Translations under genes and position numbers: made by a program
Assembly: GCF_047237965.1 (NCBI RefSeq)
Contig: NZ_JBDFLX010000003.1
Location: forward strand, 620,001-684,000
Length of the DNA: 64,000 nucleotides
Direction: 5' to 3'
From: Noviherbaspirillum_A sp047237965
GTDB lineage: Bacteria; Pseudomonadota; Gammaproteobacteria; Burkholderiales; Burkholderiaceae_D
The notes under the pieces: generated by a model
The model's database searches: none
Told to the model about the DNA's origin: nothing
The model's input: the letters and a program-made list of their open reading frames with translations, nothing else
Shown here: one piece after another, positions 52,658 through 61,486 of the stretch
How positions within the stretch are numbered: position 1 is the stretch's first letter
Layout: every line of letters starts with the position of its first letter

Positions 52658-52990
52658 GCCGGAATCAAGCCTCACGCCATAGACAGTGCAGAACGAATGG
52701 GCCAAGCAGGCGCTCAGAATCCGAATCGTGCAGCGACCATGCGCCTTTCAGATAGGACGGCGAGCGCATTGGCGTTCAAGCGATGCTGCTGACGTTGATG
52801 TGAAAGCCAGGTAACAGTCTGAACGCGGCCATAGGTCATGGGATATCCGTTTCCAGCCTCGCTACGCTCATCTGGCGTGGGGATTACCTGCTACCAATCC
52901 AGCTTGCCTCGGAAATATCACTGTCTCCCTGTCCCGTCGTAGCCGACCGTCTACGAAGCTTGAACGAAAAAACCAGTCCATGAAACATTT
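52658..52990. other. 333-bp gap with no supported gene
   Basis: No coding frame of value, hairpin or repeat was recognised. The genes on both sides converge. Confidence 0.4.
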
Positions 52991-53389
52991 TCACCCGATC
53001 GCGATGTCGTTCAGTATTCCAGCCAGCCGCCTGATATCCACCGGCTTGACCCGGTGGTGGTTGAACCCGGAAGCCAAGGCATTTTTTCGATCACTCTCCT
53101 GCTCATATCCTGTTACTGCGATCAAGACCTGTTTGCCCATTTCCGGCGAACTTCGCAGTCGCTGGGCCAGCTGGTTGCCATCTTGATCAGGCAAGCCGAT
53201 ATCGATAAGGCAGACCTCGGGCCTTTCGAATTTGGCGCGTTCCAACACGCCATAGGCGCCATGCTCCATCAGCACATTATGCCCGGCTGCTTCAAGCAAC
53301 ATTGTCAGCATGAGCACTACGTCGATATTGTCGTCGCAGCACAAGAATCCGTATCCATCCGAATGTCCAGGCGTCTGGTGAATCCGCAT
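52991..53389 (-). CDS. Stand-alone response-regulator receiver
   Basis: The 132-residue protein is a single receiver domain: acidic pair CCDDNIDV, phosphoacceptor Asp in CLIDIGLPDQDG, switch Thr in AVTGYEQ and the Lys in HRVKPVD. It resembles the receivers found at the C-terminus of hybrid kinases (DGNQLAQRLR). It has no output domain, so it is a phosphorelay intermediate or an allosteric partner. The gene starts with ATG at 53389 and lies beside c-di-GMP genes, but on the opposite strand. Confidence 0.88.
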   Translation of the reverse strand: MRIHQTPGHSDGYGFLCCDDNIDVVLMLTMLLEAAGHNVLMEHGAYGVLERAKFERPEVCLIDIGLPDQDGNQLAQRLRSSPEMGKQVLIAVTGYEQESDRKNALASGFNHHRVKPVDIRRLAGILNDIAIG

Positions 53390-53427
53390 CGAAAGATCAC
53401 GGGATTTCTTCCGCCTGAATGCCAGAC

Positions 53428-53457
53428 AAAAAAAAGCCCTCTCGTTTGGAGAGGGCT
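53428..53457 (-). terminator. Intrinsic terminator on the minus strand
   Basis: Read on the minus strand, AGCCCTCTC-CAAAC-GAGAGGGCT is followed by a T8 run. It terminates transcription from the DUF4148 gene (53639-53941) before it reaches the receiver gene. Confidence 0.88.
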
Positions 53458-53638
53458 AAAATCCATCCTTTGGGAGGGTGGAGGAGACAGGTGTTACTTT
53501 ATCGGACCTTGCTGTATGGCACCAATTTCGATTGCGCATATAGCATATGCAAATCGTGAATAACAGGGGCCCACTTCACAAGCGCCCACTTAACAAGCGC
53601 TAAAGATTCCAACTGCTCTGCCTGTAGCAGAACCCGGC

Positions 53639-53941
53639 TCAGGCGCCGAAATACAGGTCGTTCACATCGCCTGCGCGGTGCAGGCGGGCCGACCGGATAG
53701 CTTCGGCGCGTACGTCCTGGCGATTGCGTCCGCCCGCTGCATAGACAGTGTCTTGACCGTCATGCTGGCGCTGTACGATTGCGCCTTGTCCGGCTGCTTG
53801 AGCCAGGTCCTGGCGCACTTCTGCGCGGGTCAGGCTGGATTGGAAGCCTGCGTCAGGAGCGACGAATTCAGTTTGTTGGGCAAAAGCGGAGCCGGCAGCG
53901 GCAAACACGGCAACAGCGGCGATCAGATTTTTGGCGTTCAT
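53639..53941 (-). CDS. DUF4148-family small exported protein
   Basis: The 100-residue protein starts at 53941 (GGAGAACATT before ATG) with a signal peptide (MNAKNLIAAVAVFAAAGSAFAQ). The mature part has the DUF4148 pattern of Burkholderiales: SSLTRAEVRQDLAQAAGQG and the repeated NRQDVRAEAIRSAR. The function is unknown. Members are numerous in each genome and are probably periplasmic. It has its own terminator at 53428. Confidence 0.85.
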   Translation of the reverse strand: MNAKNLIAAVAVFAAAGSAFAQQTEFVAPDAGFQSSLTRAEVRQDLAQAAGQGAIVQRQHDGQDTVYAAGGRNRQDVRAEAIRSARLHRAGDVNDLYFGA

Positions 53942-54524
53942 AATGTTCTCCAAAGTTAGAAGGGGACTGCGGGCTCGGCGGTTCAGGCGAAAGTGCTGCC
54001 CGTCGGGTCCTCGCTGAGTCGCACCGGTTTGGCTGTGTGCTCATCGATGAACCCATTGTATTGGGTTCTTCGTTCGCAATAAACGTCTTGTCAGTCAATG
54101 CGTCGTTTCACATTAAGCAATTATTGGCGGGCAGGGACAAGGTTGGAGAAGAATGCCGCGCTTGCAGTTGACCCACAACGCAAGCCTGCCGCGCTATGCC
54201 GTCAACAACCGTTTAAGCCCTGTCTCTTTGCGACATCAGGGTCCTGTCTTATTCCAGGCTGGTTGAATTTCAGACAATGGGCTGTTGCGAGCCCTGGGTT
54301 ATGAATGCATGTCGGAGAGCCGCACGTAGTCAAGCTCCTCGAAGAAATCGTCGCCATCATCAAGTGAGGTTGCTGCACTGACGGCCGTGGCCTCTGGCAA
54401 GGCAATGATGTTGAATCAGCTCAAGCAAAGTGATCAATCCAACACATGGGACAACGTCGCCAATATGACGCTGCCGCATGTTTATAAAGTCACAATGGGC
54501 AAGAAATCTCGTGGAAAGATTCGG
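53942..54524. other. 583-bp gap with possible remnant gene end
   Basis: A short stretch near 54306-54366 reads as HVGEPHVVKLLEEIVAIIK then stop, which looks like the last codons of a lost gene, but no upstream frame continues it. Otherwise nothing was recognised. Confidence 0.3.
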
Positions 54525-54833
54525 TCAGAGTGTCTGGCCGCCGTGCCCAGCACTGTCACTAGTCTTGACACGGCCGTCGATGATTTCCCGCCCTTTCAGA
54601 AAACCCATGTTTTCTGCAATGGCTTGTGTGGAATAAAAGATATCCGGATCCGACCTGAAGCTTTCCGCGCCAGCGGCTTCATGTCCAAGTCCGTGTAGCG
54701 TTACCTTTACGGTGAAGTCCCATTGGGCTCCATGGCCAGGAAGGTCTGGGTTCTCAAGCGCGCGGTGCTGCGTCAGGACATGAATATCATGCTGATGATA
54801 TTCCTCGGTTTTCCACTGAATATGTTGGTCCAT
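54525..54833 (-). CDS. Small hypothetical protein
   Basis: The 102-residue frame begins MDQHIQWKTEEYHQHDIHVL after GGGAAAACGCC. It contains WDFTVKVTLHG and FYSTQAIAENMGFLKGREIIDG. The pattern (YxxxDIHV, WDxTVKV, then AIAxxxGFLxGxxIIDG) is like small soluble proteins of unknown function in Burkholderiales that end in a GF-x-x-G-x-x-x-VD motif. Composition supports coding, but no neighbour gives a role. It has no signal peptide or membrane helix. Confidence 0.5.
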   Translation of the reverse strand: MDQHIQWKTEEYHQHDIHVLTQHRALENPDLPGHGAQWDFTVKVTLHGLGHEAAGAESFRSDPDIFYSTQAIAENMGFLKGREIIDGRVKTSDSAGHGGQTL

Positions 54834-55943
54834 GGCGTTTTCCCGGTAACGAGTTCATTAGCGTATCCCAAGCGATCGTCCAGGCAAGTGCAACCTGCGC
54901 TTTCCATGACCTCCAGCAAATGCATGGGGAACCATGACCTTGCCCAAGTTTGTAATGCAGCTAGTGAGGCGATTGCAAGGTGGTTGAACAAGCGGAAAGA
55001 GCAAAGGCATGGCCTTGCCTGAGCCGGTAAAAGCAGCTTGTTCTTTACTATGGTTTCATGATGGATATCGAACGTTCGACTGCCGACATCCTGCGGCGCG
55101 GAGCTTCTCCTGACGCCTTGTCTTCCATCGGTGGCGTTAAAAACGACAGGAAGCCCATGCGCTACCGGACTTACCTCCCGACGCAAGAAGGAAACAAATT
55201 TAAACGCATGGAAACCGGATTACGCTCGAATGCCGCAGCAACTCTTTATGCGCTGGTCAAGCGCGAACACCTAAGGAAAAGCTTGTGCGCGTTCATTTTG
55301 TCTATTCACTTCCCACACCAGCTATCCACCGGTTGACGCGCCACGAGGCGTTGAAGACAGTCGGCACGGTGCTCCGGACAGATATTTTGGCCTACGGGTA
55401 TCGGCCAGGCCGGCAGGGCTGTTGAATTCGACGTAAGCCGGCGCCGCAAGGTTTATCTCGATATCGCGAACGTGGCGCGCTGTGCAGCCGGGGAAGGGTA
55501 AACCCAGCGAAGGCACTCGGATTCCACAGAGCCACGCTTAACCGGATATCTCTAGGTCGGATGCGAAAATGAGTCGCTTTGCTCTCGAGAGTTTGAGTCA
55601 AGCTTGAACTGCCGAGTGCCGCTAGGTGCGGGCCAGGCATTTAACCCCACCCGTCCACCTTGTTCCCGTCCCTGGGGCGCTGCTGCAGGAGGCGGCCGGG
55701 TACGCCCAACAATTCTTCAAGCCGTTCACGCATGTCAGGTAGCACTCGCTGCAGATGCCGTTCGATGTCGCGTTGCGCGCGTCCTCCGCAGGAATGTCGT
55801 GCCCGCAAAGTGCTTTATTTCCTGATGCTGACCCGTTTTATCACGCTGGCGCGCTTGGCCGCTTTATTGCGTCCCGCCTGTAAATCCTTCCCACCGGCTT
55901 CGCCCGGCCGCTTGGGCTAATGGAAATGAAGACAATTTCTACC
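54834..55943. other. About 1.1 kb without a supported gene
   Basis: Short frames on both strands (for example 55058-55336 plus) show no recognised family. The stretch is less GC-rich in its first half than the mxa genes to its right. It may be a degraded region; no repeats or terminators stood out. Confidence 0.35.
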
Positions 55944-56834
55944 TTATTCATTCCAGGCAGAGGCAGGGCTCCGTTGGGGCATAAAGAAAACCATCAGCAG
56001 CAGCGCGCCGGCCAAAGCCGGAATCCATCGCACGTCGGTCGGAACGCGCAAGGTTTGGGCCAGGGCAGGGTCTTGGGAGGCGCGCCGGAATGCCTGGGCT
56101 GAATCGATGCGCGCATAGGACAGGCCGGTGACGCGGGCCAGCCCCTGCAGATGCTTTTCATGCAGCGCAGAGAGATGCTCCTGGCTGTCCGGTGCATCCT
56201 CGCTGCGGTGGCGCTGCACCACGTCGGCAGCCTCCCACCAGCCAATGAAACGGCCGCTGCTGTCGCTGCGCGGTATGGGCTGGGGCGTCAGGCTTCCCAC
56301 GCCCATTACCACGCCACGGATGGATGCCGACGGCGCAGAGAATTCGGGAAGGTTATCCTCGTCCACCGGCGGCGCGGAATGGCCATCGCTGATGAACAGA
56401 AGCGACGGCGGCTGCGGCAGTTCGGCCGCCGCTTCGATGGCGGTGTAGAGTCCGCGTGCGATGACGCTGGCCTGGGTCCATGCCATGCGGCTGTCGACCT
56501 GGCTGATGGCCTGCTCCAGTTCATCGTAGTTGGCGCAGACTTCGACCGGCGCCAGCAGCATCAACGTGCGGCGACTGGCAAACACCGACAAGCCGAGCCG
56601 CGATCCGCAAGGCAGGTCCGCCAATGCCTGCGAGGCAAGGCGCTTGCCCCAGGCCAGGCGGCTCAGGCTGACGCCGTCGACAGCATGGTCAGCCACGTTC
56701 ATGCTCTGGGTAATATCGAAGACAAGCAGATGCGAAAAGACCCGCCGCTCCATGGATACCGGCGGCAGCAGCGCAGCCAGCGCAAGCAGCAGCACGGCCA
56801 GCGCCAGCAGCCAGTCGCGCGACCATGCCCTCAT
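55944..56834 (-). CDS. mxaL: MxaL-like vWA protein for methanol dehydrogenase maturation
   Basis: The 296-residue protein has an N-terminal membrane helix (8-24), a von Willebrand A domain (about 35-220) and a C-terminal membrane helix (about 268-285). The metal-ion-dependent adhesion site reads FDITQSM where the canonical form is DxSxS, so the middle Ser is Thr. It is last in the mxaRSACKL order and overlaps mxaK by four bases (ATGA). MxaA, K and L are needed in methylotrophs to insert calcium into the PQQ methanol dehydrogenase. That role is taken from the family. Confidence 0.85.
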   Translation of the reverse strand: MRAWSRDWLLALAVLLLALAALLPPVSMERRVFSHLLVFDITQSMNVADHAVDGVSLSRLAWGKRLASQALADLPCGSRLGLSVFASRRTLMLLAPVEVCANYDELEQAISQVDSRMAWTQASVIARGLYTAIEAAAELPQPPSLLFISDGHSAPPVDEDNLPEFSAPSASIRGVVMGVGSLTPQPIPRSDSSGRFIGWWEAADVVQRHRSEDAPDSQEHLSALHEKHLQGLARVTGLSYARIDSAQAFRRASQDPALAQTLRVPTDVRWIPALAGALLLMVFFMPQRSPASAWNE

Positions 56835-57358
56835 GGCAGCTCCCCCGGTTCGATCCTGGATGCCGTCACCCGGCGTTCGCGGGCTTCCGCCTTGTCCTTG
56901 ACGCTGCGCCAGGTCACGCTTTCGGGCTGGAGCCAGAGCGCGCGCTCAAGGTTGTAGCGGGCATCCGGATGCAATGGTTCTTCGGCCAGCACTTGCCGGT
57001 AGTATTGCTTGGCCAGTTCGACCAGCGGGACCGCTTCCACATCGCCGCGCCGCATGGCCAGCGCCTGACGCAAATGCAGGTTGCCCAGGTTGTAACGCGC
57101 CATCCGGCGCGACGCGGCGTCACCCTGCTGCAAGGCCAGTTGAAATGCGTGTTGCGCAGCACTCACATCGCCGGCGGCGGCAAGACGCACGCCGCGCGAC
57201 AGCATCGCTGCGGGCGAAACGCCGTCAGATGGCTGCGGGTCAGCCAACGTTTGGTTGAAGGCAGCGGCCGTACGCTGCGCCAGCAGCGCCTGGCCCAGTG
57301 CTGCAATGCAGGCAAGGGCCAGCACGGCAAAGATCCAGTGTATGGTTCGGGTCTTCAT
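56831..57358 (-). CDS. mxaK: MxaK-like protein
   Basis: The 175-residue protein has an N-terminal membrane anchor (residues 6-24) and a TPR-like periplasmic helical part (about 50-150, AAMLSRGVRLAAAGDVSAAQHA and ARYNLGNLHLRQAL). It matches MxaK in length, order and topology. The ATG at 57358 overlaps the mxaC stop (ATGA), and its own stop overlaps the mxaL start. With MxaL it is thought to act in calcium loading of methanol dehydrogenase. It could equally serve another PQQ enzyme here. Confidence 0.82.
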   Translation of the reverse strand: MKTRTIHWIFAVLALACIAALGQALLAQRTAAAFNQTLADPQPSDGVSPAAMLSRGVRLAAAGDVSAAQHAFQLALQQGDAASRRMARYNLGNLHLRQALAMRRGDVEAVPLVELAKQYYRQVLAEEPLHPDARYNLERALWLQPESVTWRSVKDKAEARERRVTASRIEPGELP

Positions 57359-58377
57359 GACGGTGGCGACGGGGGGTGAAGCCGGGTGAGCGACGGCAGG
57401 TGGCGCATCCGCAGCGCCAGCAGCAGCGCAAACGCCAGCGCGGCGAACAAAAAGGCCAGCCACGCGCCATCGGCGCGCGGTACCTTGACCTGGTAGCTGA
57501 TGGGCAGCATTTGCTGGCGGCTCAGTTCTGCGACGGCCTGTTCCATTGCCGTCGGGCTTTCTGCCTCAAACGCACGATACGGTGTGCCGAGCTTGCTGAA
57601 GAAGCGGTGCATGGCCACTTCGACGCTGCGGTCATAGGCGGGGTCGGCGCTTTCGGCCAGCGGCGGCTGGTTAAAAGAGCGCAGGTAGATCCAGTACAGC
57701 GTGATGTTATTGCGCCGCAGGTTGGCGGCAATTTCCTCGCGGGCCTGCGGCGTGATCGGCGCGCCGCCATCCGATACAAGGAGGATGATACGGTTGCCAT
57801 TGACGGGCCGGTCGTCGAAGCGGGCAATCGCCGCCAGCAGCGCGCTGCCGATATCCGTGTCGCTCAGTCCGGAGCCGACGCCGCCGGCATGGATGGCGGC
57901 CTGTATCATTTCCGGTTGTGAATTGAAGGGCAGCACCTGAAACTGATTGATGCTGAACATCATCAGCGCAAACACGTCATGCGGCCTGGCGGCTGCAAAT
58001 TCCGCCAGCGCGCGGCGTGCAATCTTGCGTTTTTTCGGCTCAGCATACTTATCTGCGCGTGGGGTCTGCCCGCGTGGCACCAGGGCTGCGTCCATGCTGG
58101 CGCTGCGGTCCAGCAATACCAGGATTTCAGCGCCGCTGCCCTGGCGCGTGGCGGTGGTCTTCGGCAGGCCGATGCCCGCCATGCCCAGCGCGAGCGCCAG
58201 CAGGCCCGCGACGGCAAGCGACTTTTCCAGGCGCTGCCGCCAGCGTCCGGCCGGATCGGGCGGCAACAGCGCGTTCCAGGCAAACAACTGTTCATCCTGC
58301 GGCCGGCGCAGCAAGGGAAGCAAAGCCAGCAGCGACAGCAGCAGCCACCATGGCTGGACGAAGCCGACGCCGCTCAT
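57355..58377 (-). CDS. mxaC: MxaC-like vWA membrane protein
   Basis: The 340-residue protein has N-terminal helices (about 5-22 and 50-70), a vWA domain with a canonical MIDAS motif LLDRSASMD near 85, DVFALMMFS and LVSDGGAPITP, and a C-terminal helix. ATG at 58377 overlaps the mxaA stop (ATGA) and was chosen because the longer frame reads back into mxaA. The position and architecture match MxaC of the mxaRSACKL cluster, a membrane subunit required for an active methanol dehydrogenase system. Confidence 0.85.
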   Translation of the reverse strand: MSGVGFVQPWWLLLSLLALLPLLRRPQDEQLFAWNALLPPDPAGRWRQRLEKSLAVAGLLALALGMAGIGLPKTTATRQGSGAEILVLLDRSASMDAALVPRGQTPRADKYAEPKKRKIARRALAEFAAARPHDVFALMMFSINQFQVLPFNSQPEMIQAAIHAGGVGSGLSDTDIGSALLAAIARFDDRPVNGNRIILLVSDGGAPITPQAREEIAANLRRNNITLYWIYLRSFNQPPLAESADPAYDRSVEVAMHRFFSKLGTPYRAFEAESPTAMEQAVAELSRQQMLPISYQVKVPRADGAWLAFLFAALAFALLLALRMRHLPSLTRLHPPSPPS

Positions 58378-59243
58378 GCCGCGTACTGCCTTTCCAGGCG
58401 TCCCAGCCGCCGCGCCAGCGCGCGCACACTTCCTGCCGGCGCAGGCGCCGCACCGCTGAAGAACAGGGCGCTGGCCTCGCGGCAAAACTGCTCGATGGCG
58501 TCACGTTCCCGCGCGAGATAGGGCGCGCTTGCCAGCAACCGGTCGACATTGCCGCTCCGGACAACTTGCCCGGCTGCGTCATTGAGTGCGTGCTGCAGGC
58601 GGCGCCAAGCCTGCGGCGCATCGTCGGGCATGTGCGCCAGATCACGCAGCGCGCGCGCAAACGGCAGGCGGTCGCGCAGCGACCGGCGCCGCCAGTAGAG
58701 CGCTGTCCCCCACAGCAGCAGCGTCATCCCGAGCGCAGCGGCAGCCAGCCAGGTCCGGCGCACCAGCGGCGCCAGCGGCACCGGCGCCGGTAACAGGTCG
58801 TCGCGCATGGCGCCAAGGCCGGGGGCGTCGAATGCTTCCGGTGGCGTCAGCGGAGCGATGGAAAACCGCCATGGCTCCACATCGAGCACCCCGGCACCGA
58901 CGCCCTTGAGCTGCAGCGGCGGCAGGAACCACACTTCCAGCGCTGGCGGCGCATTGATGATCTGGTATTCCACCAGCAGCCAGCGGCGGCCCTCGGGATC
59001 CTGCGCGGTGCGCGCTGCGCGGCGCCAGAATGAACGTCCGACCCGGCCTGGCGGCGGCAAGGACTCAAGCTCGAAATCCTTGCCGTCGCGCACCAATGGC
59101 ACCTGCTGAACGATGATGTCGCCCAGCGTGTAGCCGAAGGTGCGTGGCGCCGGCGGCAGGTCCTCGGCCGTGGCCGTTGCTGACAGCGCCAGCCATGCCG
59201 CACATGCCGCAGCCAGCAGGGCGGTGTGCCGTCGGCGCATCAT
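58374..59243 (-). CDS. mxaA: MxaA-like protein
   Basis: The 289-residue protein has a signal peptide (about 1-27, ATATAED), a periplasmic beta-rich domain starting PRTFGYTLGDIIVQQVPL (the MxaA opening) and a membrane helix near 165-183, followed by a cytoplasmic helical tail. MxaA acts in calcium insertion into PQQ-dependent methanol dehydrogenase. It overlaps mxaS and mxaC by ATGA junctions. No Cys is in the periplasmic part. Confidence 0.85.
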   Translation of the reverse strand: MMRRRHTALLAAACAAWLALSATATAEDLPPAPRTFGYTLGDIIVQQVPLVRDGKDFELESLPPPGRVGRSFWRRAARTAQDPEGRRWLLVEYQIINAPPALEVWFLPPLQLKGVGAGVLDVEPWRFSIAPLTPPEAFDAPGLGAMRDDLLPAPVPLAPLVRRTWLAAAALGMTLLLWGTALYWRRRSLRDRLPFARALRDLAHMPDDAPQAWRRLQHALNDAAGQVVRSGNVDRLLASAPYLARERDAIEQFCREASALFFSGAAPAPAGSVRALARRLGRLERQYAA

Positions 59244-60094
59244 GGTGCCAGCTCCAGGAAATAGCGCGACAGCGCTTGCGCGTCATAGCCGCCATGCAGA
59301 TAAACCGGCAGCAGGCTGCATGCCCCGAACAGCTGGTCGAGCGCGTGACGACGGCTTGCAATCTGCGCCGTCCAGCGCTGGCGCAGCCGCGCATTGACCC
59401 AGACCGGCGTCGCGGAACCGGTCTCGGCATCGCGCAGGGTGACAAGGCCGTCCACTGGCGGCGGCGCCATCTCGGCCTGATCCCACACCACCAGCGGCAC
59501 CACCCATGCATGGCTTAGCATGTTCATCGCTTCGGCCGTCGCCGCCAGTGGCCAGTGGAAGTCCGATACCAGGAAGACCAGCTCGCGTCGTCCGGCAAGT
59601 TGACGCGCGGTTTCCACCAGGCCGCAACCGGCCTCGCGTCCCGGCCTGCAAGCGGCAAGGGCCGAGCGCATCGCCTGTCCGGCGCCGCGGCTGTGGATGG
59701 CCGGAAAGTACAGGTCTTCCCGGTGCGCCGCATCGAACGCCAGCATGCCGACCGTGTCTCCGACGCCAAACGCGCTGTATGCGGCGGACTCGGCGAATCG
59801 GGCGGCAATGTCGAGCTTGCGCAGCGGCGCGCCCACGTGCATGGAAGCGGAAACATCCACCACCAGCCGGATCGAAACGGTTGCGCGCTGCCGGTAGGCA
59901 CGCACCAGCCATTCGCCACGGCCCGCGCGCAGGCTGGCGCGCACGTCCAGCCGACGGGGATCGGGATGGTCGAACAGCCGGGCGTGGCTGTGGAAGGCAT
60001 TGCCTGCGCCGTTGGTGCTGGCCTGGTGGGCGCCCGGCCGGTGCGCGCCGCTGCGTCCAGGGATGCGGTAAATAAAACCGATATCGTCCATCAT
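59240..60094 (-). CDS. mxaS: MxaS-like DUF58 protein
   Basis: The 284-residue protein has a DUF58 core with a vWA-like site LVVDVSASMHVG (DxSxS intact), followed by AYSAFGVGDTVGMLAFD and FLVSDFHWPL. It has no signal peptide. DUF58 proteins operate with MoxR-type AAA ATPases as chaperones for metalloenzymes. It follows mxaR by 15 bp and overlaps mxaA. In methylotrophs MxaS belongs to the same methanol dehydrogenase accessory set. Confidence 0.87.
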   Translation of the reverse strand: MMDDIGFIYRIPGRSGAHRPGAHQASTNGAGNAFHSHARLFDHPDPRRLDVRASLRAGRGEWLVRAYRQRATVSIRLVVDVSASMHVGAPLRKLDIAARFAESAAYSAFGVGDTVGMLAFDAAHREDLYFPAIHSRGAGQAMRSALAACRPGREAGCGLVETARQLAGRRELVFLVSDFHWPLAATAEAMNMLSHAWVVPLVVWDQAEMAPPPVDGLVTLRDAETGSATPVWVNARLRQRWTAQIASRRHALDQLFGACSLLPVYLHGGYDAQALSRYFLELAP

Positions 60095-60109
60095 GCCTGC
60101 CGCCTGGTC

Positions 60110-61192
60110 TCAAGGCGCGGCGATGCGGGAAATCATCTCGCCGAGGAGTGCATCCACAATTTCCGCCTGGCGCAATGCGTACACGGGCGTGAGGAAGATG
60201 CGGTGAGAAAATGCCGGCCGCAGCACTGCCTGCACGTCCTCGGGCGTCACATACAACCGTCCGTTCAGCCAGGCCGTCACACGGGCAGCACGTATCAGTG
60301 CGCTGATGCCGCGCGGACTCACACCGGCCAGGATCAGCCTGTCCATGTCCACGCTTTCCAGCCGTATGCCGTATTGGGACGGCGCGCTGGTGGCCTGCCA
60401 CAGATCCAGCACATAATCCTGCAGTGCCTCGCTGGCCGACACCCGGCGCTGCACCAGCGCCGCGACCGCATTCAACTCGGTCCATGGCAGCATGCCAGCC
60501 TCGACTTTGTCGACCAGTGCGTCGGCATCATGAAAAACGGGGTCGAGCGCAAGCGCGCGCCGCACCTCGCGCGCGGTGGGCGTGCTCATCTGGACTTCGA
60601 ACAGGAACCGGTCCCGTGCGGCGGAGGCCAGTTCGAACGTTTCTTCCCGTTCGATACGATTGCGGTCGGCAAACACGGTCATCGAAGGAAAACGGTATTC
60701 GCGGTTGAAAGCCGATACCGTGCGCTCTGCCATGGCCCGCAGCAGCAGCGATTGCACCTGTGGCCGTGCGCGGTTGATTTCATTGAAGAAAAAAGTGACC
60801 AGTTCCTCGCCGTGGCGAAGCAGCGGCCCCGGGTCGATGCGCGGCCGCCCCTCCGCATCCACATAAGTGTGATAGACCAGGTCGCCCGGCATCAGGTCAA
60901 CTGTCCCCTCCACGCGCTCGAACTTGCCGCCGACAGCCCTGGCGAAAGCGCGCAGCACGGTGGTCTTGCCGACGCCGACATCGCCTTCCAGCAGCACATG
61001 GCCGCGAGCGAACAGGGCGACGTTGATCAGCCTGATGGGCTCAGACTGGCCAATTACTGCGCGGCCTACCGATTCCTCCATGGCCAGCGCCCGGCTGCGC
61101 CATTCCTGCAACAGTGTGTCCTCCCTGCCTGTATCGAAATTGGCGAGGTGCCCGGCTTCTGCCGGGCTCAATGCTGATTGCCCAAAACCCAT
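60110..61192 (-). CDS. mxaR: MoxR-family AAA+ ATPase MxaR
   Basis: The 360-residue ATPase has Walker A EGDVGVGKTT near 90, Walker B FFNEINRARPQ, sensor and Arg-finger regions and the MoxR C-terminal lid. AAGGGG sets the ATG at 61192; longer frames lack a ribosome site. MoxR ATPases with vWA partners act as chaperones that mature metal-cofactor enzymes. It is the first gene of the six-gene set in the order R-S-A-C-K-L. No promoter was recognised in the 294-bp gap upstream. The gene is shared with generic MoxR families, but the cluster order supports MxaR. Confidence 0.88.
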   Translation of the reverse strand: MGFGQSALSPAEAGHLANFDTGREDTLLQEWRSRALAMEESVGRAVIGQSEPIRLINVALFARGHVLLEGDVGVGKTTVLRAFARAVGGKFERVEGTVDLMPGDLVYHTYVDAEGRPRIDPGPLLRHGEELVTFFFNEINRARPQVQSLLLRAMAERTVSAFNREYRFPSMTVFADRNRIEREETFELASAARDRFLFEVQMSTPTAREVRRALALDPVFHDADALVDKVEAGMLPWTELNAVAALVQRRVSASEALQDYVLDLWQATSAPSQYGIRLESVDMDRLILAGVSPRGISALIRAARVTAWLNGRLYVTPEDVQAVLRPAFSHRIFLTPVYALRQAEIVDALLGEMISRIAAP

Positions 61193-61486
61193 GTGAAGCC
61201 CCTTGATGGATGTGGCTGGCGGTCGGCACGAAGACATATTGAAGTTGCGCGGCGTGCAAACCCGGAATGCATAGCAATAAACATTCCAGCGCATGCCTGG
61301 TCCTGCAAAAAGCGGCGTGCCGGGCGGCCGCAGTGCCGAACCGGCGGTCAACGACGCTACCTACCAGCTGAAGACGGCAAGCACTTACCCATTCCCACAA
61401 CGACCGGGTCGTGATGAAGATTTATCAGCATGCCCGGCGGCCGGGCACCTGCAACAGGGCGAGCGGCAACGCATGCCGCCATCCCG

